DNA of 64,000 nt from Atkinsonella hypoxylon (GCA_000729835.1 JFHB01000021.1:209222-273221); one strand, 5' to 3'; shown: positions 44,841-59,461, counted from the first letter of the stretch. Program-made: numbers and translations. Notes: generated from the sequence alone by a model not told the origin.

Positions 44841-47800
44841 TGCATGCATCGAGAGCCATCGCCCAGCAGGATCGTGCGGGCTGGGCCGGGCTGGTTTTCC
44901 TTTGATTTCGGCAGCAGCTGATCTGGATCTGGATCTGGCCCATCATGACTCTCGCGCCGCCGAGTTCAAAAATGAATGCACACATGTGCACGGAGTCAGT
45001 ATGTAAATCTCGCCCTGGCCACACAGTCTCTGCAACTGGTCGGCGATTTTTAGCCCATCTTTATCTCGGGACCAGCCTTGCGGCTCATGGTGCGGTGCTG
45101 ACTAGCTCGCTACATAGCCTGCTTCTGTCTTCTGTCTCAACGGCGCCGCGCTAACTACGGAATAGACTGACTCTTGTTGCCGTTGTTGGGTGGGTCTGCG
45201 CAGCATGTGCCATTGGCCCACAGATGCGATTGGCCAGCCATCGATTGAAAATAGAAAGTATTCCGTACGCCTGCGTTGCTTTGTTCCTTCCTACCCACGG
45301 AGTGATAAACTCTCCGACTAGACTGTGATAAAAGACGTTGCTCCTCACCTCCAGGCCTCGCAGCGTCGCGCCGAAACGTGATCGGCCAAATCACATAACG
45401 CCACAGCTCCGTTTGGGTAGATGGCCTCCTGGATGGGATCCCGTTCCGTGTGTCGAGCTAAGCCAACGGTGGACAAGCGCGCTTCCGAAATGCCGAAAGG
45501 ACATGGCAATCTTGCATGTGTGCTGGGTTTGACGTAGAGGCATGTATATATATCATCAATCGCCCATAAACGCGCCTGGTAACATAGGATGTGCCGATGT
45601 AGATCGTTCTGGGCCTTTCATCAAAGCTTTTCTTCCTGATTCCGATCGCTGCTCACAACCTTATCCAACGGCACTGGCACTAATGACTAATTAGCTGAGA
45701 CATATCCTGGTCAACATTGACAAGTGCTACTGACTTTACAGGTCTTGCGCGTTTGAAATACATTCCGTCGCTGTGTCTCGACATTACGAGTCAGTGATTG
45801 TTTTGAACTCACTGCTGTTGACGCTAACGAAATAGTTTGCATCAGGTTGCTGCAAGCTGCACCCCTTCCCCGGACACACCGTAATACCGATAAGAGTCTC
45901 TTGTCGATTGCTCAACTCTAGGGGGCACAAATCCGTAAACGAACAACTCAGCTGTAAGGCCTGTCGATTCACCATGGTTGATGCTGAGATCACATTGAAT
46001 ATGCTATGACAAATGGTAACATGTCGGTACGCTGCAGGTGAGGAGGCTCGTTGGTGCCGCTCGTGCAAGCTGATAAGCTCCATCGTAGTTAGCACACTGC
46101 CAAATGCAAATCGCGTCACACGATTATCTAATATGTTCCCTAACATGGACTCAACTGTTGTGTTGCAATTATCAGGCAATGGAACTTCCGCATGCAGGAC
46201 GGTCAGTCCAGTGCCGAAAGTTCTAGCTATCCTCCTCTCCAGTTGGATCTACTCGGTTTCCAAGTTTCATATTCGTGTCCAAGACAGAATACAGACCCGG
46301 CAACAGCCAAACCACACAACCTCAGTTCCAACTACGTTGAGTATGCACCATGAAGAGTGGTTGGCCGAACTTGGAACGCACAAAACCGTCAAATATTTGA
46401 GGCGAGGAGGTGTATCGGCCTCATGTGCCCTGCTAGAACCACCAGGACTTGGAACATTGCTATAGTGGGATGCCAAATGTTTAGCGGAACAATAAGAAGC
46501 AAAAAAAAAAAAAACAGGTTGCTTTACTCACCGCTCATCTTTTCGGAGCAATTGCACCGTCATCCGTGGCGAGTTAGTAGCAGATTGCGTGCAGAATAGC
46601 TCGAGACATCTTGCCTCATGGTTTGATTGCTAGCTCGAAGGTCTGCCAGAGAATGATTCACATCAACCAGTAATGACTCATTCGGCCCGGTGGATAACAA
46701 GGTCTCGTCTCAACGGTTATCATCCCTTGTTTCTTTTGACTATCTTTGTAGCAGGTACCTTGCTAAGCCGGTCAGCCTGTGTGCTGCCCTATTATATAAT
46801 TATACTTGGCAAATATGGACTGTCACCTATGGTACGTCTGCCAAAGCATGTGTCAGCTGCGAATCATAGGCCTATAGTGGCACAACGCGCTAGGAGCGAC
46901 AGCCGGCGGAGCGAAGCGCACACAGCGCACTCTTGTCGTCGATATCCGGACCTCAAGCCAGTGTGTAGTGTGGTGTGGTGACGTCTTGATCGATGTGGCG
47001 TGTTCCAGAGCCGCGTCCAGTCAACAGGATTCTTTTACGGCAGCACGTGGCTGCTACCATACTTTGGCATCAGTGGTTTCAAAGTCGGACTTTTCGCATT
47101 GGCCAAATTGAACGTCTTTACGCCGCATTAGTATAGTGTCCAGAATCCGGGTTGACAATAGTTCGTTAGAAAGCACACGCAACAAGTGCCGAGTCTCTAC
47201 GGAGTTCTCCGCACGGAGTATGGCAACCTCGTATCCGGGCAAAAAGGGCTGGCACAGCACAGTGCGATCCGGCACCTCTTTTGCAGTTCGTAGCCAACGC
47301 TGCCATGACAGCGCAAATCCATGACCAGACACACCAGGAACAGCGGCCAACTCAGGAGTGACGTGCGGCGTCGGCTAATGACATTTCACCAACATTAGTC
47401 CAATACGAAGCACAGGTCGGCCGATTGGACGGTTGATTGATTGGCATGGAATACTCGGCTACTCGGTTATTATTATGATTATGATTATGATTATTTTTTG
47501 CTGCCATTGCAACTACCGCTGCCGCCATCCATGGCCGATTCGGTTCGAGTAGCCAGAACGGGATGAATCGCCGCCACCTGATCAGGCAGCTCCAGCTCAC
47601 ATCTTGTCATGCCGTGCTCGGCTTGAGCCAGCAACAGAATGTTGTCAGTCAGATGACGGATCCAACCTTCATACATGGACAAGAAAAGCTATGCGATGCA
47701 TAAACTACGTTACATGGACGGTTTTGATTTGAGCTAACACTCATAGGCCGAGAAATCAAAGGACCCTCCCTCCACTCCAAAGTTTATTTTCCCCTTTTCT

Positions 47801-48693
47801 CTTCTTTCCTGGTTGCCGACGATGATATGGGTAAAGGATCTCGAGGTGTTGATGCTAATTCATTGAAGCTGTCTGCACTCGGTAGGAACGGTGATTTTAA
47901 GGGGGTTGGCAGTTCGTGAGTGTGGAGCCCAGATCATGCTTTTTTTCTCGTCATGATAAAGGGACACAAAAAAAATCTTCCGACAGCGGGCCGCCCTTAG
48001 TGTTGGAACAAGCGGCAGCGGGCGCTCTAATTGGTGGAACAGCCCAAAAATGGGGCGGATAGATTTTTGACCCGGGAGCCCGACTGGAATCCGGTTCGGC
48101 ACAAGGTTCGCTAAGCAAACAGGACGAAAGGAAAATCACCGGGCCATGGCCATATACAGGGCCCAGCCCCTGTTCCTGTTGTCAATCGGATCGACGGGCT
48201 AAATCATGTTTCGGCTGCTCCGTTCGAGATGAGCAGTAGTTGACTACAAGCCAGACGAAGCACGACACCGCTACAACGGGCTAGGCCACTGGACACGCAC
48301 GTGATAATCGAACAGGAGCAGCGATGCACGATGGAGAGAGAGAGATATCGGCAAACGAGTCAAGACGAGTGGAAGTGGAATGCGTGTCCTGCCTTTGTGG
48401 TCACGATAATCGCCACGTGCGGTGGTAGATGCTGCTCTTTCTTTTCCTTGTTCTTGATACTTGAAAAAAATGCCCATGTCGCCCTGAGGGAAATGACATA
48501 GTTTGGTCTCGGCTGGGGAACACGCAGTCTGACTCGCCTCCTTGCAATCCTTCTCTGCAATTCCTGCTTGCCTTGCCTACCTGTACGTCAGGAACAAAGA
48601 AGATCAGGCCACGATATGACCACAGGCACAGGACCGGTCTTCTCTCGGTTGTTCATTATACGCGTAAAAGGACACCTTGTACGGAGTGACATG

Positions 48694-48738
48694 GTGGATG
48701 GATGGGTGGATGGATGGATGGATGGATGGATGGATGGT
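48694..48738. repeat. (GGAT)n microsatellite
   Basis: About eleven copies with one GGGT unit. Confidence 0.95.
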
Positions 48739-49159
48739 GATAGCGTTGGATGCTGGTAAAGTTTCCGCTCCGAGGCGGACTTGTTCTCAACCTGCCGGAA
48801 ATGGAGATGATGGTCTGGTAGCACTGAAGGACGACTCTGTCGAGTGGCAGAAACAAAGTTAGAGGTCCTGACTTTGTCTCGGCCAGTAAGTTACCATAGT
48901 GCCATGGTCGAGCGACCATCTGCTGCCGGATCGACGGTTGCATCCTCCGCCGGCGCGCTGTCAAGGGGAAATCGAAGGGGAAATCGTATCTGGAATCGTA
49001 CCAGACGGTAATGGCGTAATGGCCCGTGACGGGCGAGCGGTGCGCCCCAGGGTGGGGTGCCACTGTGGTACTGTGGAGCCAAGGAGTGTTGGATTGGTCT
49101 GGCCTGGCACGTTGGCGACTACGGAGTACTTACTTGGCCTGCTGATCGTAACGCTGGAT

Positions 49160-49201
49160 ACCTAGGTACCTAGGTACCTACCTACCTAGGCACCTAGGTA
49201 C
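49160..49201. repeat. Palindromic ACCTAGGT cluster
   Basis: Four overlapping CCTAGG palindromes joined by TACC repeats, in about 40 bp. Confidence 0.9.
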
Positions 49202-49294
49202 GTATTGACTCGACATAGTTCTCCACTCCGCAGCCTGGCTCCGTACATATGCACCCTGCATGCAGCCTGAAGTCTGGAGCCTGATCTGTCGACT

Positions 49295-49334
49295 TGTCGT
49301 CCTGTCGTCCTGTCGTCCTGTCGTCCTGTCGTCC
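49295..49334. repeat. 8-bp tandem repeat (TGTCGTCC)x5
   Basis: Five perfect copies. Confidence 0.95.
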
Positions 49335-50058
49335 TCGAGTCTGCAGTGCGGGTACAAGCATGGCCTGCAAATCGGTCAAGGCACAAGGAGTATTCACCAC
49401 CGAGTGCAAGTTCTGGTACCATAATAGTTAGTTATTCAATTCCGTGTTCGGTTCGCAACCGATAGTCACCGAGCCAGGTAACCAGCGATGCTGACGTGTT
49501 CGATCCCCAGACACCAGAGCATTCGCGCGGACACATGACGAGATTCTATACGAACTGCACCACATGTTTATAGACCATGGCGATAGCATCCATAACTAAT
49601 AATATCAGGCTATTTCTAGCTCGCTTCTAGGTTGGGCTGACAGCAAGGAGAAAACACGACGTCGAACAGTCCTCCACTCCCGTTGAGCTGCCCCGTTTTG
49701 AAACCGCAAGCCAGCCGCCAAGGGACGTCTGAACAGGGCTTTCGGACCCGGGTATCAGAATCGGATTCTCTTACGACCTTCTCTCCTGAAACAGCGACCC
49801 TGGCCACAATGGCCACAACGTAGGATGTGGTGGCTGGCACGTAGGAGGCCTAGAAAACCCTAAAAAAAGGTGAACAAAACAAAAAGGGCTGGTCCAATGT
49901 CTTGTCACGGCTTTCTATAACAGCCACCATGCATCATGCAGGAACATCACGCAACACAATGGGCTCATACAAGCATATCTCGTCCAAGCCATGCTAAGAC
50001 GCGGACCGCGGAACCAGGAACGCGGATTGACACCGGCTAACTCGTTGGGACGGGGGCC

Positions 50059-50081
50059 GGACGGACGGACGGACGGACGGG
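50059..50081. repeat. (GGAC)n microsatellite
   Basis: Five copies and a partial one. Confidence 0.95.
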
Positions 50082-50361
50082 AGGTCTAGCTATCGCCCAA
50101 AAAGTAAAAAAAGGGGGTGACGGGATCGGATCGACCTCGTACGCCGCGGGGGTGGGCACAGGTAGAGTCAGGCCAAAAACCCCGTTAACTCCGGCCCAGC
50201 CAAGCGAGGCGAGTGGGAACTAATCAAAATCTGCCAGCGGACTTAGCAGGCCGGCAGAGTTGCACTCCGTGCTCCGGTCCTGCAAGGAATAGTCGGCCGA
50301 GCTAGGGAGATTGATCCTGGCTGTCGCGCACTCTTCATGTTTTGTCATGGATTACAGTAAT

Positions 50362-50470
50362 TTACTATTATTCCTATTATTCCTATTCCTATTATTATTA
50401 CTATTATTATTACTATTATTATTACTATTATTATAATTATTACTATTACTACTATTACTATTATCATTAC
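50362..50470. repeat. Trinucleotide array (ATT/ACT/TCC variants), about 110 bp
   Basis: Imperfect 3-bp repeat of TAT, TAC and TCC units; in one frame it reads as a poly-Tyr string. Confidence 0.95.
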
Positions 50471-51319
50471 TCTTGTTTTCGGAGAGACATGGGTATTGGG
50501 ATATCATGTCCATTCCGTTCGAGAGAAACGTGGCTCGTCATATAGTCATGTCATTTCCGGTTCCGAGTAAGAAAACTGCTGTTATAGCCCAGTTGATGTG
50601 TGCGGAAATGAAAGTAACTACCCCCTTGCTCTCTCCCCCGGGGGTGTCTATATCACTCTCCTTCATACTTCTCATGCGGTACGCGGAAATCGTAGGAAAT
50701 TAAGGAAATAATCATTTATCTTGACTGGGCCGTATTTACGTGATTCTGCAGCGTTGTAGATTGATTGCCTTACCTGTCTTGACCTCGTCCTCATCACGAA
50801 TAGCTTTCTTCGAGGACCGCAAAGTCTCCAAGCACGTACCGATTTGTCCATCGGCCCCTTGTATATTAATTAGTTAGTTGGTGCTCTCCCAGCAGCACAG
50901 CCTATTTATTTATGGACAAGCAAGTCGATGCCTGCTGGTTACCATCACTCGGAGCCTCACGACCACCGGAGACGCAGACGTACCGTACCCGTGTCAGCGA
51001 GACGTTGTGCAATCGCTCTGGCTGACACGCATGCTGCTCCTCTTCTCCTTTTTTTTTTTTTTTTTTTGGATTTCTTCAAGACTCTGCAGGCGGGATTGTC
51101 TTGTTATGAAGGCCCAGCTTGACGTGACTCAGAATGCCTGTCCTGTCTCCCATCGAAGCGGGGCCCTTGAACCAGGTTGCGGGGACGTTCTGATAAAGGG
51201 TGCAATAACGACCTTCATATACGGAATACTGTAGGTCCTGATAATAAAAGAGTCTGGAGAATGATTCATGAATCTCAATTGATAAGGTTCTGTTCCATGG
51301 ATCACTTACTCGATAGCAT

Positions 51320-51320
51320 C

Positions 51321-51358
<38 letters not shown>
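51320..51358. repeat. (ATT)13 microsatellite
   Basis: Perfect trinucleotide array. Confidence 0.95.
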
Positions 51359-52383
51359 GGGGTCTTGCTAACAGGAAGCCTTGGCATCTCGTACAAACGA
51401 CTGCTAGGTACTCCCCTCAGTAGAATGTCTGCAAACATACTTGCTTGCTGCGAGATGCGCCGTTCATGCTTGGGAGTGGGGGCGGGGTGGTATGGTAGCC
51501 CACCAACAACGAAGCCGGCCTTGTCCATTTTGAATTCGTCTGCACGGCGTACACACCCACTGTACAGCACCAAATACAGCACCAGCCGAAAAGGCAAGGA
51601 ACAGGCATCTGCCTTCCACCACAAATGCCTGTTCAGAAGTGGCACTACTAAAACGGAGAGCCAAGTCAGAATTGTCATAAGCCACCCCCCCTCCCAAAGA
51701 CATTAAAATCCTCTGGCCTGCTGCCATCTTGCCAGATAAGAAGAACGACAGGGACTTTAAATCCTGGATCCCTGTCGTGGACTTCCTCTATTGGTTCGAT
51801 GAACTGCCCTCCAGGATGTTTCTCTTCCTTTTATAGAGAAGGAGGGGGGGGGGGCGGCTAGCCAGGCATACTTTGAAACATCCTTCTTTTTCTCTCCTCT
51901 TAAACTAACCGTGCGGTCCTGCAGGGAAAAAAAAAAAAGAACGGCTTTTGATATCTAACGGAAATACGAGATGCGTATCGGGGTGGGATGCCCCGTGCCA
52001 TATTGGGAATTAGTGGAGCGTATAGGCTGGGATGGTGCGTGGGCAATTATCGTTGGAAGGCACGGGGGCGGGGGGCAGGGGGAAGACGGAAGGAGCAGAA
52101 GGGACCCTGATTCATTTTCCCTTGATTGCACTGATGAGACGTGCAATCATGACAACTCTTCCATATTTGCTGAAAATAGCTAGCCAGACGGGCCTTGAGC
52201 CATATGATGGGGGGATTTTAGCAAAACGTGCCAAGGTTTCTGCCCCGGCTTGAACTGTCCGCCCTCCGTTTTCGAAATCTCCATACGAAATCGAAATCGA
52301 CGGTGGGACGAGCGGGATGGAGGGGCACCACACGGACGCGGACGCAGGTACCTTGGCGCCACGGCTCCATTTGAAAGTCCAGG

Positions 52384-52403
52384 AAAAAAAAAAAAAAAAA
52401 AAA
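52384..52403. repeat. A20 homopolymer
   Basis: Uninterrupted A run. Confidence 0.95.
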
Positions 52404-55245
52404 CCCGTCTGTCGTCGAGATTTCGTGGGTCGGAAGAAGACTGACATGCGGAGAGTGGTGACCTTTCTCGCTGACAGTGCTAGTGGCTATAGTGAGTGGA
52501 TGGCGAGTGCCTAGCTTGACGACTGCCGGTTCCTTCTGCTTTTTTTTGTACGGAGCACGGAGTACGGACTAAGACACTGACCTCACCGACAGGCATGCTG
52601 TGCTTCTCCGATGTGGAGCCTGCTGAGGGCTGCCCCGCTAGCTCGACATCATGCCCACCCCCTTTGTCCCTGGCAGCAAGATCCCTCGGTCCACTTAAAT
52701 TGGGTAAACCGAGTAGCCGTGTAATTTTTCACTTGCGTGATCCGTTACTCTCGCCGATTCCACCCTGCCTTGATGTACTCCACATCGGATGTCATCGCAG
52801 TACTGTCTTCACAAGATAATGGCGTGCACCTCGGGAAGTCGAGGCAGATATAGACGGGAAAGGCCAACAAAGACTCTTTCTTGATCATGCCGTGTCTCTC
52901 GCATCGCGTCCATCTTGAAACCAAGGCAAGGACTTCTTTGTACACGTGACTGCTGCCAAGACTTTCGAAGTCGCAGGCTATGATCAGATCATCTCCATCT
53001 CCATCGCCATATTACGCGCGTATCTAAGAGCTCAACTACATGAGATTTCGGATCCCCGAGAGCATTTTGCCTACCCATGCCTCCGATCCAGCTCATTGCG
53101 GAGGACCATTCTCATCCATGTCCCTCCAAGATTGGCTTGACTCGCTAGACTGTCTGTCTAGGCACCGTGTGGTCCCAAAGAGAGCAACATGCTAGCCCAT
53201 CGTATGACGAGGGCTCAAACCTTCCGGATACCATCGTTTCATCGTCAGGCTGCGTTGTCTCTTGGCTGACTCAATAGTTCCTGGTTCTCTTAGTCCATGC
53301 CTTTCTTTAATCGCCGCGTACGGAGTACTGTCATGAGCCTAATATAATTCTTCATCCATTCCGTGTATTCACCGTTGTATATTCGTAGCAGCAGGCTCCA
53401 CGTCTGCCCTCCCGTCGCCAGCTTGTCGGGTCAGTTTCGATTAGAAATCTCCCGATAGACTTTTGCCCTGGTGATCTTTGGTATCGCGCGATGATGGGGA
53501 TGGTCTTCTTCCAACAAGTCTACCGGATAGATCTATCGTTGCAGTACTTGCAAGCTAAACCAGTCACCGAGTGCCTTCGCAGATCAGCTTCACTACTGTG
53601 GACCGTGGAGTATTGACAAAATTAATCGGCACACCCGTGGCCGCCTATACCGCCATGAATAGAAGCGCAGCGTCTCTGTTAATTTGTCAGCCCCACGAGC
53701 TGGGGCTCCACACACCTTTATGTCGCCTTGTAAGCGTAATTTTAAACTTGCCCCCGTCACGTTGGTCAAACACCTTTTCTGCCCTGGAGGCTGTGCGCGT
53801 GTGTGGCTGACAGTTACATGTGGCCCTGGAACTGAAGCTAAAGAGTTAGCTGAGGGTTTTAGTAAGTGAGTTGGCCGGGGACCAAAAGACTCCCTTTCAG
53901 ACGTCGGCATCTGGATACAGGCGGAAGCAGCTTCTGCCCCTGATGATTTTCTGGTGAATATATACCGTATGCCCTTCATCTTGTATTATCATGAGTTTTT
54001 ATATTGAGTCACGAAATTGCTAGTTGACCAATCATGACGAGGGGGCGTAAAAGGCACTTTGATTTACCCGCGAAAGTACCAGCCATTTTCAGAGGTACAG
54101 AGCAGTACATTGCATATATAGCAGCTATATCGTGACTTTAGTCGAGCCAAAAGTATCCTCAAAGTATCGAAAAATGGGTGGGTCCCGTGACCTACCTGTT
54201 GCCTTAGCGCAGTCAATGGGGTGACGGCTGCGTCCTCGTCGACAACCGGATCCACAAATCCCCAGACCACTGCCGTTATCGGCAATCCCCCCGAGCATGC
54301 CAAGCAGCGTCTCACCCAGATTCCATTCCTGCTAAGAAGCTAAGCCCCTTTGGCTGCCAAGACCTCAGGCGCCTGGCAGACCCACATCGGCACGAGCACG
54401 AGGGACCGACTACTCTAGTAAATAAATATACAGGTACCTTCTATGCAGCCCTGCTCTGATTGGTCCGCCTGCCCACTCATGACATTAGAAGCTGCCTTAC
54501 CGCAGCCAAAGGGATATACTTCGTGGCATCAATGGTTTTGATAAATAGGTGAGTAAAATTGTCACTGCGAGGCCGAATAACCCAGAGCGTTTCGCTCAAC
54601 AAAATCAGTAGAAATCTGTTAAAAAAGAATAGTCAAAAAATGATACATACAACAGCCGGTGTTCGCTGGTCGTCACCGACCCAACTACTAATCTGCCGAT
54701 TGGTAGCTTATCTATGGGAGAGCGGACGGGATCCCGAGCTTTCTACCACCTATGGTCGTATGTGCTAAGCTGAGAGCTAAAATGACCTTATGTCCTTGGA
54801 ACGGAGCAGCCTCGTCAGCTTTGCTTGTCGCCATGGACATTGGCTGGCTGAAGGCAGAAGTGCTCTTGCGGGATTATGCACATTAACTTGGAACATTGCT
54901 CATACTTTCCACTTGGTGCCATAAGTGCTATACAAAAAGCAATATACTCTAAGTAAGAGATGCAGATGTCGCGGCATGGCACCAAGACCGAAGTATCCCA
55001 CCCCCACTTATCTATAACACATCGACGTCTATTCCGTAAGTAGCCGCAATAGCGAGGTGTTCAATCCAGACGCAGATGGCCTACTCACAACTGGCGAGCC
55101 ACAGACGCCGCCTGCTTATTCTGGCATTATTTTCCAAGTACGTAAGTGGCCTCTTGTTCAACGGAACACTGTAAATGTTTTTAATGTACCACTCCATATA
55201 TCGACGCTCTCTTTCCTGATTTGTACCGTTGCATGCAGCTTGTCA

Positions 55246-55265
55246 CCCCCCCCCCCCCCCCCCCC
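55246..55265. repeat. C20 homopolymer
   Basis: Uninterrupted C run; long C runs are rare and prone to length errors and i-motif/G-quadruplex formation. Confidence 0.95.
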
Positions 55266-57998
55266 GGACAGTATCAAAAGCTGATCTCTGTGTAACATGA
55301 TAGACAATTGCCGAGCCTCGCCACTTGGCACAAGCCCAGAGCAACAAAGACGGCCGAGGAAACAGTGACATCCATGACTGGAGTATCTTCATACTATGCT
55401 GCTTTACCAGCATATCCGTTATTATCTTGCCGTCCTCGATGACGGAGCAGCCCTAGTCTCACACCATGTTTTAAATCGCGTCATTTTTTGTTGGGCCATA
55501 CGCCCCGCTTGTTACCCTTGTCCGTATGACTCTGCATGATTTGCTTGCTGTTGGACTAGCCTTATCGGTAATAAGATGTACATATGGAGGACTTTGTGCC
55601 GATTACGCGTATCTCGAAAATGAACAAGTGTGGGAAGAAAAAGCCGCCCAAATGAGAGCACGGTCATTGTGGCCATGTCACTCGGCCGACTCGTGCGCAA
55701 AGACCCGAGGGCCACGAGCCACTTAGAGTGCGCATGCTGGTTGGTAGTGAAGCCTCGTCAGGCCGAGCACCAATTTCTTGCAGACATCTGACCCATTGAT
55801 TCAAATGTCTCATGCAAATGTTCCCAGTAGCTGGGGAAAACGGTGCGGAAAGGGGCCCCAGCCTTCACCCATCTGGTGGGGATGTATGATGTGAGCCTGT
55901 GATTGGTGCACAAAACACCACCTCGACTTCGTCCTGGCCTCTTGTCCCTGAGCCTCTTCCCTCAAAGAAGGATCTGCCCGCAAGAGGTGCTTGAGGCTGT
56001 CGGCCACCCCTGCACGCGAAAGCCAACCTCCGATAGCCAGAAAAGAAGCCCCCCTCCCCCCCCGAGAAAGCCTTGATAAATATGCCGTCGAAAACGATGG
56101 TGACTATGATGGTGGTGACGCTGCACAAGAACCAAAAGAAGCCTTGCCATATCGACTGATTGGCATTAACCACTTTCGCTTCGTGGTCCTACAACCTTGT
56201 GCAACTTGCTGCTAAGAGGAGGCAGGCGTAATGATATCGCCACGCTAATGTTTTGTCGAGATGCCTTGCCCGGGACAAAGTGGCAGTTGTGGGACGAGTC
56301 AGGGCCACATCCTTGGATCCTTGAGGGTCGTGGGAAAGACGGCCCTGAAACATCACCGTCAAAAAACTGGACCGCGTATTCCGTCTGTAGCTCCATAATC
56401 GAACGTCCGCCGTGTGCCATCCCCTTTTTAGACAAACTCTCCAGAGACTAGAGACGCTTTCAGTTCGTTTCGGCCGATGCTATGCCAGCGGTCCGCCGCG
56501 CGGCAATGTACGGAGAGACCTACTCAAGGTACCTATTACTTGAGGTACCTAGGTAGGTAATACGTAGAGAGGTGCATCTGCATCGCTGCCGCAATCAGGG
56601 GCTACTCGCTGTTGGACTACTGCATGCCTTAAGCAGCCATCTGCGGCCTGAGATCAGGGTTCAAGTGTTAAAGACCAACCCTATTTTCCAACTCGCAGCG
56701 CGCCGCCATATCTTGCTTCAGTGGCGGTGTGAGGGGATATCTCTCTAGTTTACCTACTTAACTAGGAAGGTACCTGGGTAGGTTCTTGATGCAATGCAAA
56801 TTGCATGTCAACGTCCAAGCCGCAGCGACATATCCTGGATGTTCATGTATATCGAACTGTCCTTTATTAGCCGTACTGACTTTTAGCCTAGGAGAAGTGT
56901 AGCAAGGGCAGATGGTGCAGATTGCTAACCAACTGATGCCAGATTCATTGCGTATTATTTCAGCTTTGTCAAATGTTCAAGGGGTGGAGCTATTCAAGGT
57001 CAAACATGAGGTCCAGGAATGACGGATCTGTAACTGCCGGGCAGGAGGCACAAATCAATTATATGTAGCCAATCAAATCGACTCCCAGTGAACCAGACGT
57101 CTTGATGACATCGACTGGCCGTAAAGTATTTAGGCGGCATGTAAAGCAAGTCAGCCAAAGAAAACGATGTTTGGTTCCTGTAATTCGACTGACTGTACTT
57201 CCGCAGCAACGCGAGTCAAGCAAGTTGCAGCAGTCAATGGGAATTGCAGCCGATTTTCCCCCAAATCGTACATGCATGCCTCTGCTGTTGTTGCTGTGTC
57301 CCAAGCCTGGAATGGGCGTATCGCGACCCGCTCTCCGCAGATGCAATAATCTTGCTATGTGCTGGCATTTTGCTTTATACTGTCTTTTCACAGATATTGG
57401 GTTTGTGCCTGGCCTTGAGGTTGCAAACCAGACGTTCCTTAGAAATCTCGGCACCTAGGCATAAAGTGCGCAGTCGATCAATACTCTTATTCTCGCTGCT
57501 CAACTTCGAATACGTCATATTGAAGAGCCTGTAGCCCATATGGACGGCCTAATAGAGACGGAACGCTGTTGCCGACGCCGGCCGAGGCGTCACGGCTGCC
57601 TAGCTAGTACGCGGAAGCCCTCCAAGTACTCGGCATGGCGATAGGATACGCGTTTCTTAGCGCCTATACTGTGCAATTACGCTCTAGGCAGAGAAATCCT
57701 CAGCTTGGTTGTCCTGTCCAGGGGGATAATGTCTCTTTGTTGCTAGACACTTGCTGCAGATGATAATCTTAAAAATCATATCATCAGTCAGTGTAGATTT
57801 TGATGGGTAAGGTGGCAATGGCAGTGGTAATGGCGGTGATTGATAACATGGAGCGAGCAGTTTGATGCATCTTCCACCTGAGTGCTCAATGTAGATGCAC
57901 GTATTTACCAAGGTTGACCCTGTCAACTCAAATGATGGTCGTTTAGTGACCTGGAGACACGAGAGACCAGACCGTGGGCCCATTTGCTTCCATATCGA

Positions 57999-58025
57999 TC
58001 TCTCTCTCTCTCTGTCTCTGTCTCT
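57999..58025. repeat. (TC)n microsatellite
   Basis: CT-rich dinucleotide repeat with two G changes. Confidence 0.9.
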
Positions 58026-58983
58026 GTGCGTCCCTCCTGCAGTTCTCTGCCGACTGCCGACCGCCGGCTGCCGGTGCTAGTTGCTTGCTGGCTGCAACGT
58101 TTCCTAGACATTGCGCACGATCAACTTCTCGTGATATGCCATTGCGTCCCACGTCTGCCTCCAGGCAATCTCAAATCCCAGCATCCCCGCGCGCAACTCA
58201 CTTAGCCTAGCATCAGGGGTTGGCGTAACAGGTCTGCGGCAATTTTTTTTTTTTTTTTTTTTTATTGGAGATTTGCGCGCTGGTGTTCTGTGATTGCAAT
58301 CGTGTATTCCGTACCTGCCTCAGTACCTCCAGGTAGGAAGGCAGTTGATGTTGTTCATCATACCAACAAAGTGGCGCTGGATACGAGGTACCTAGGTAGG
58401 TATCATTTTCAAGCTTACGCAAAGCAACCCGATTCGATCTGATCTGAGGATCTGAGGCAGGTTCGGTTGCGAAAGGGACTTGTCATACGGAATACACATA
58501 CCTCCTACCAGAGATACCTATGTACCCACGGCCGAGCCAATCGCTCAAGTGCAGGCTGCATCCTTCTTGCCTAAGGAAGGCATCTTGGGTACGGACCAGG
58601 CGAGATTTCTGTTTCCCTGCATTCACCATCGCTTCGAAGCCTCTATCTGACTTGTCTGGTTTGTATGACATGCACACGAGATCAGGCTTGAAGTTTTACG
58701 GAGCTTTTTTCCACGTAGGCCGCCCTCCGGACACATTGCGGTACGTGCACTTGTATCTAAGCCGTTGCACAGGGCTGGCAGTCAGCCGAGAGTCGAGAGT
58801 TGACAGTTGACAGTCGGCAGTCGGCAGTCGGCAGCAGGAGAAGATTGATGTAAAAGATCGACGTGTAGTCCGTATCATGTATGGATACTCAGCGCATTAG
58901 CAGCTGGAACTGTTAGTGCTGCGACGTTAACCTGACTCGATCGAGAGGGGACCTGACCTGATCTGAGCTTGCGCGGGTCCTGC

Positions 58984-59260
58984 TTCAGCCAATAATATTT
59001 ATTATACATTCACCATACCGGTACGGTAATGAGCGCCTTATATGTCAATAAAAATATACGAACATTTTTTCCAAATATACTAAGTAATATACTTTTGGAA
59101 TATTGTCTAACCTTGGTTCTTTATTATGTTTCTCTTCGTTCAATTGAAGGTTTTAATCTGGAAATACTAGTCAATTCTTGGCTATTTATTGTGATTATCT
59201 GTAGGCTGAATGATCGTGAATCTTACTCTATCTGAAACACTGTAAGCTAATAAGAAGAGC
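58984..59260. other. AT-rich island
   Basis: About 270 bp much richer in A and T than the flanks. It contains a 68-codon frame at 59029-59235 that is hydrophobic and Ile/Leu-rich, as random AT-rich DNA would be. Origin not known. Confidence 0.35.
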
Positions 59261-59461
59261 CGCTTACGCTCGGTTGAGCTGTAGACTCGACTAGGTCTCA
59301 AGCGTCCTGGAGTAGTGTTGATCTTCAATCGGTGTCCGGAGTTTTTCGTGTCAAATTCAAAACATCCATCTCTTTTCCTTGCCTATTATTGCGCTGTCAC
59401 TCATGCTCGTCGGCGCATGTGACGACGACGACGACCCTCACTCGTGTTTCTCACATTGGCC

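Noticed and set aside
50342..50545. Poly-Tyr open frame
   Set aside because: Product of the TAT/TAC trinucleotide array.
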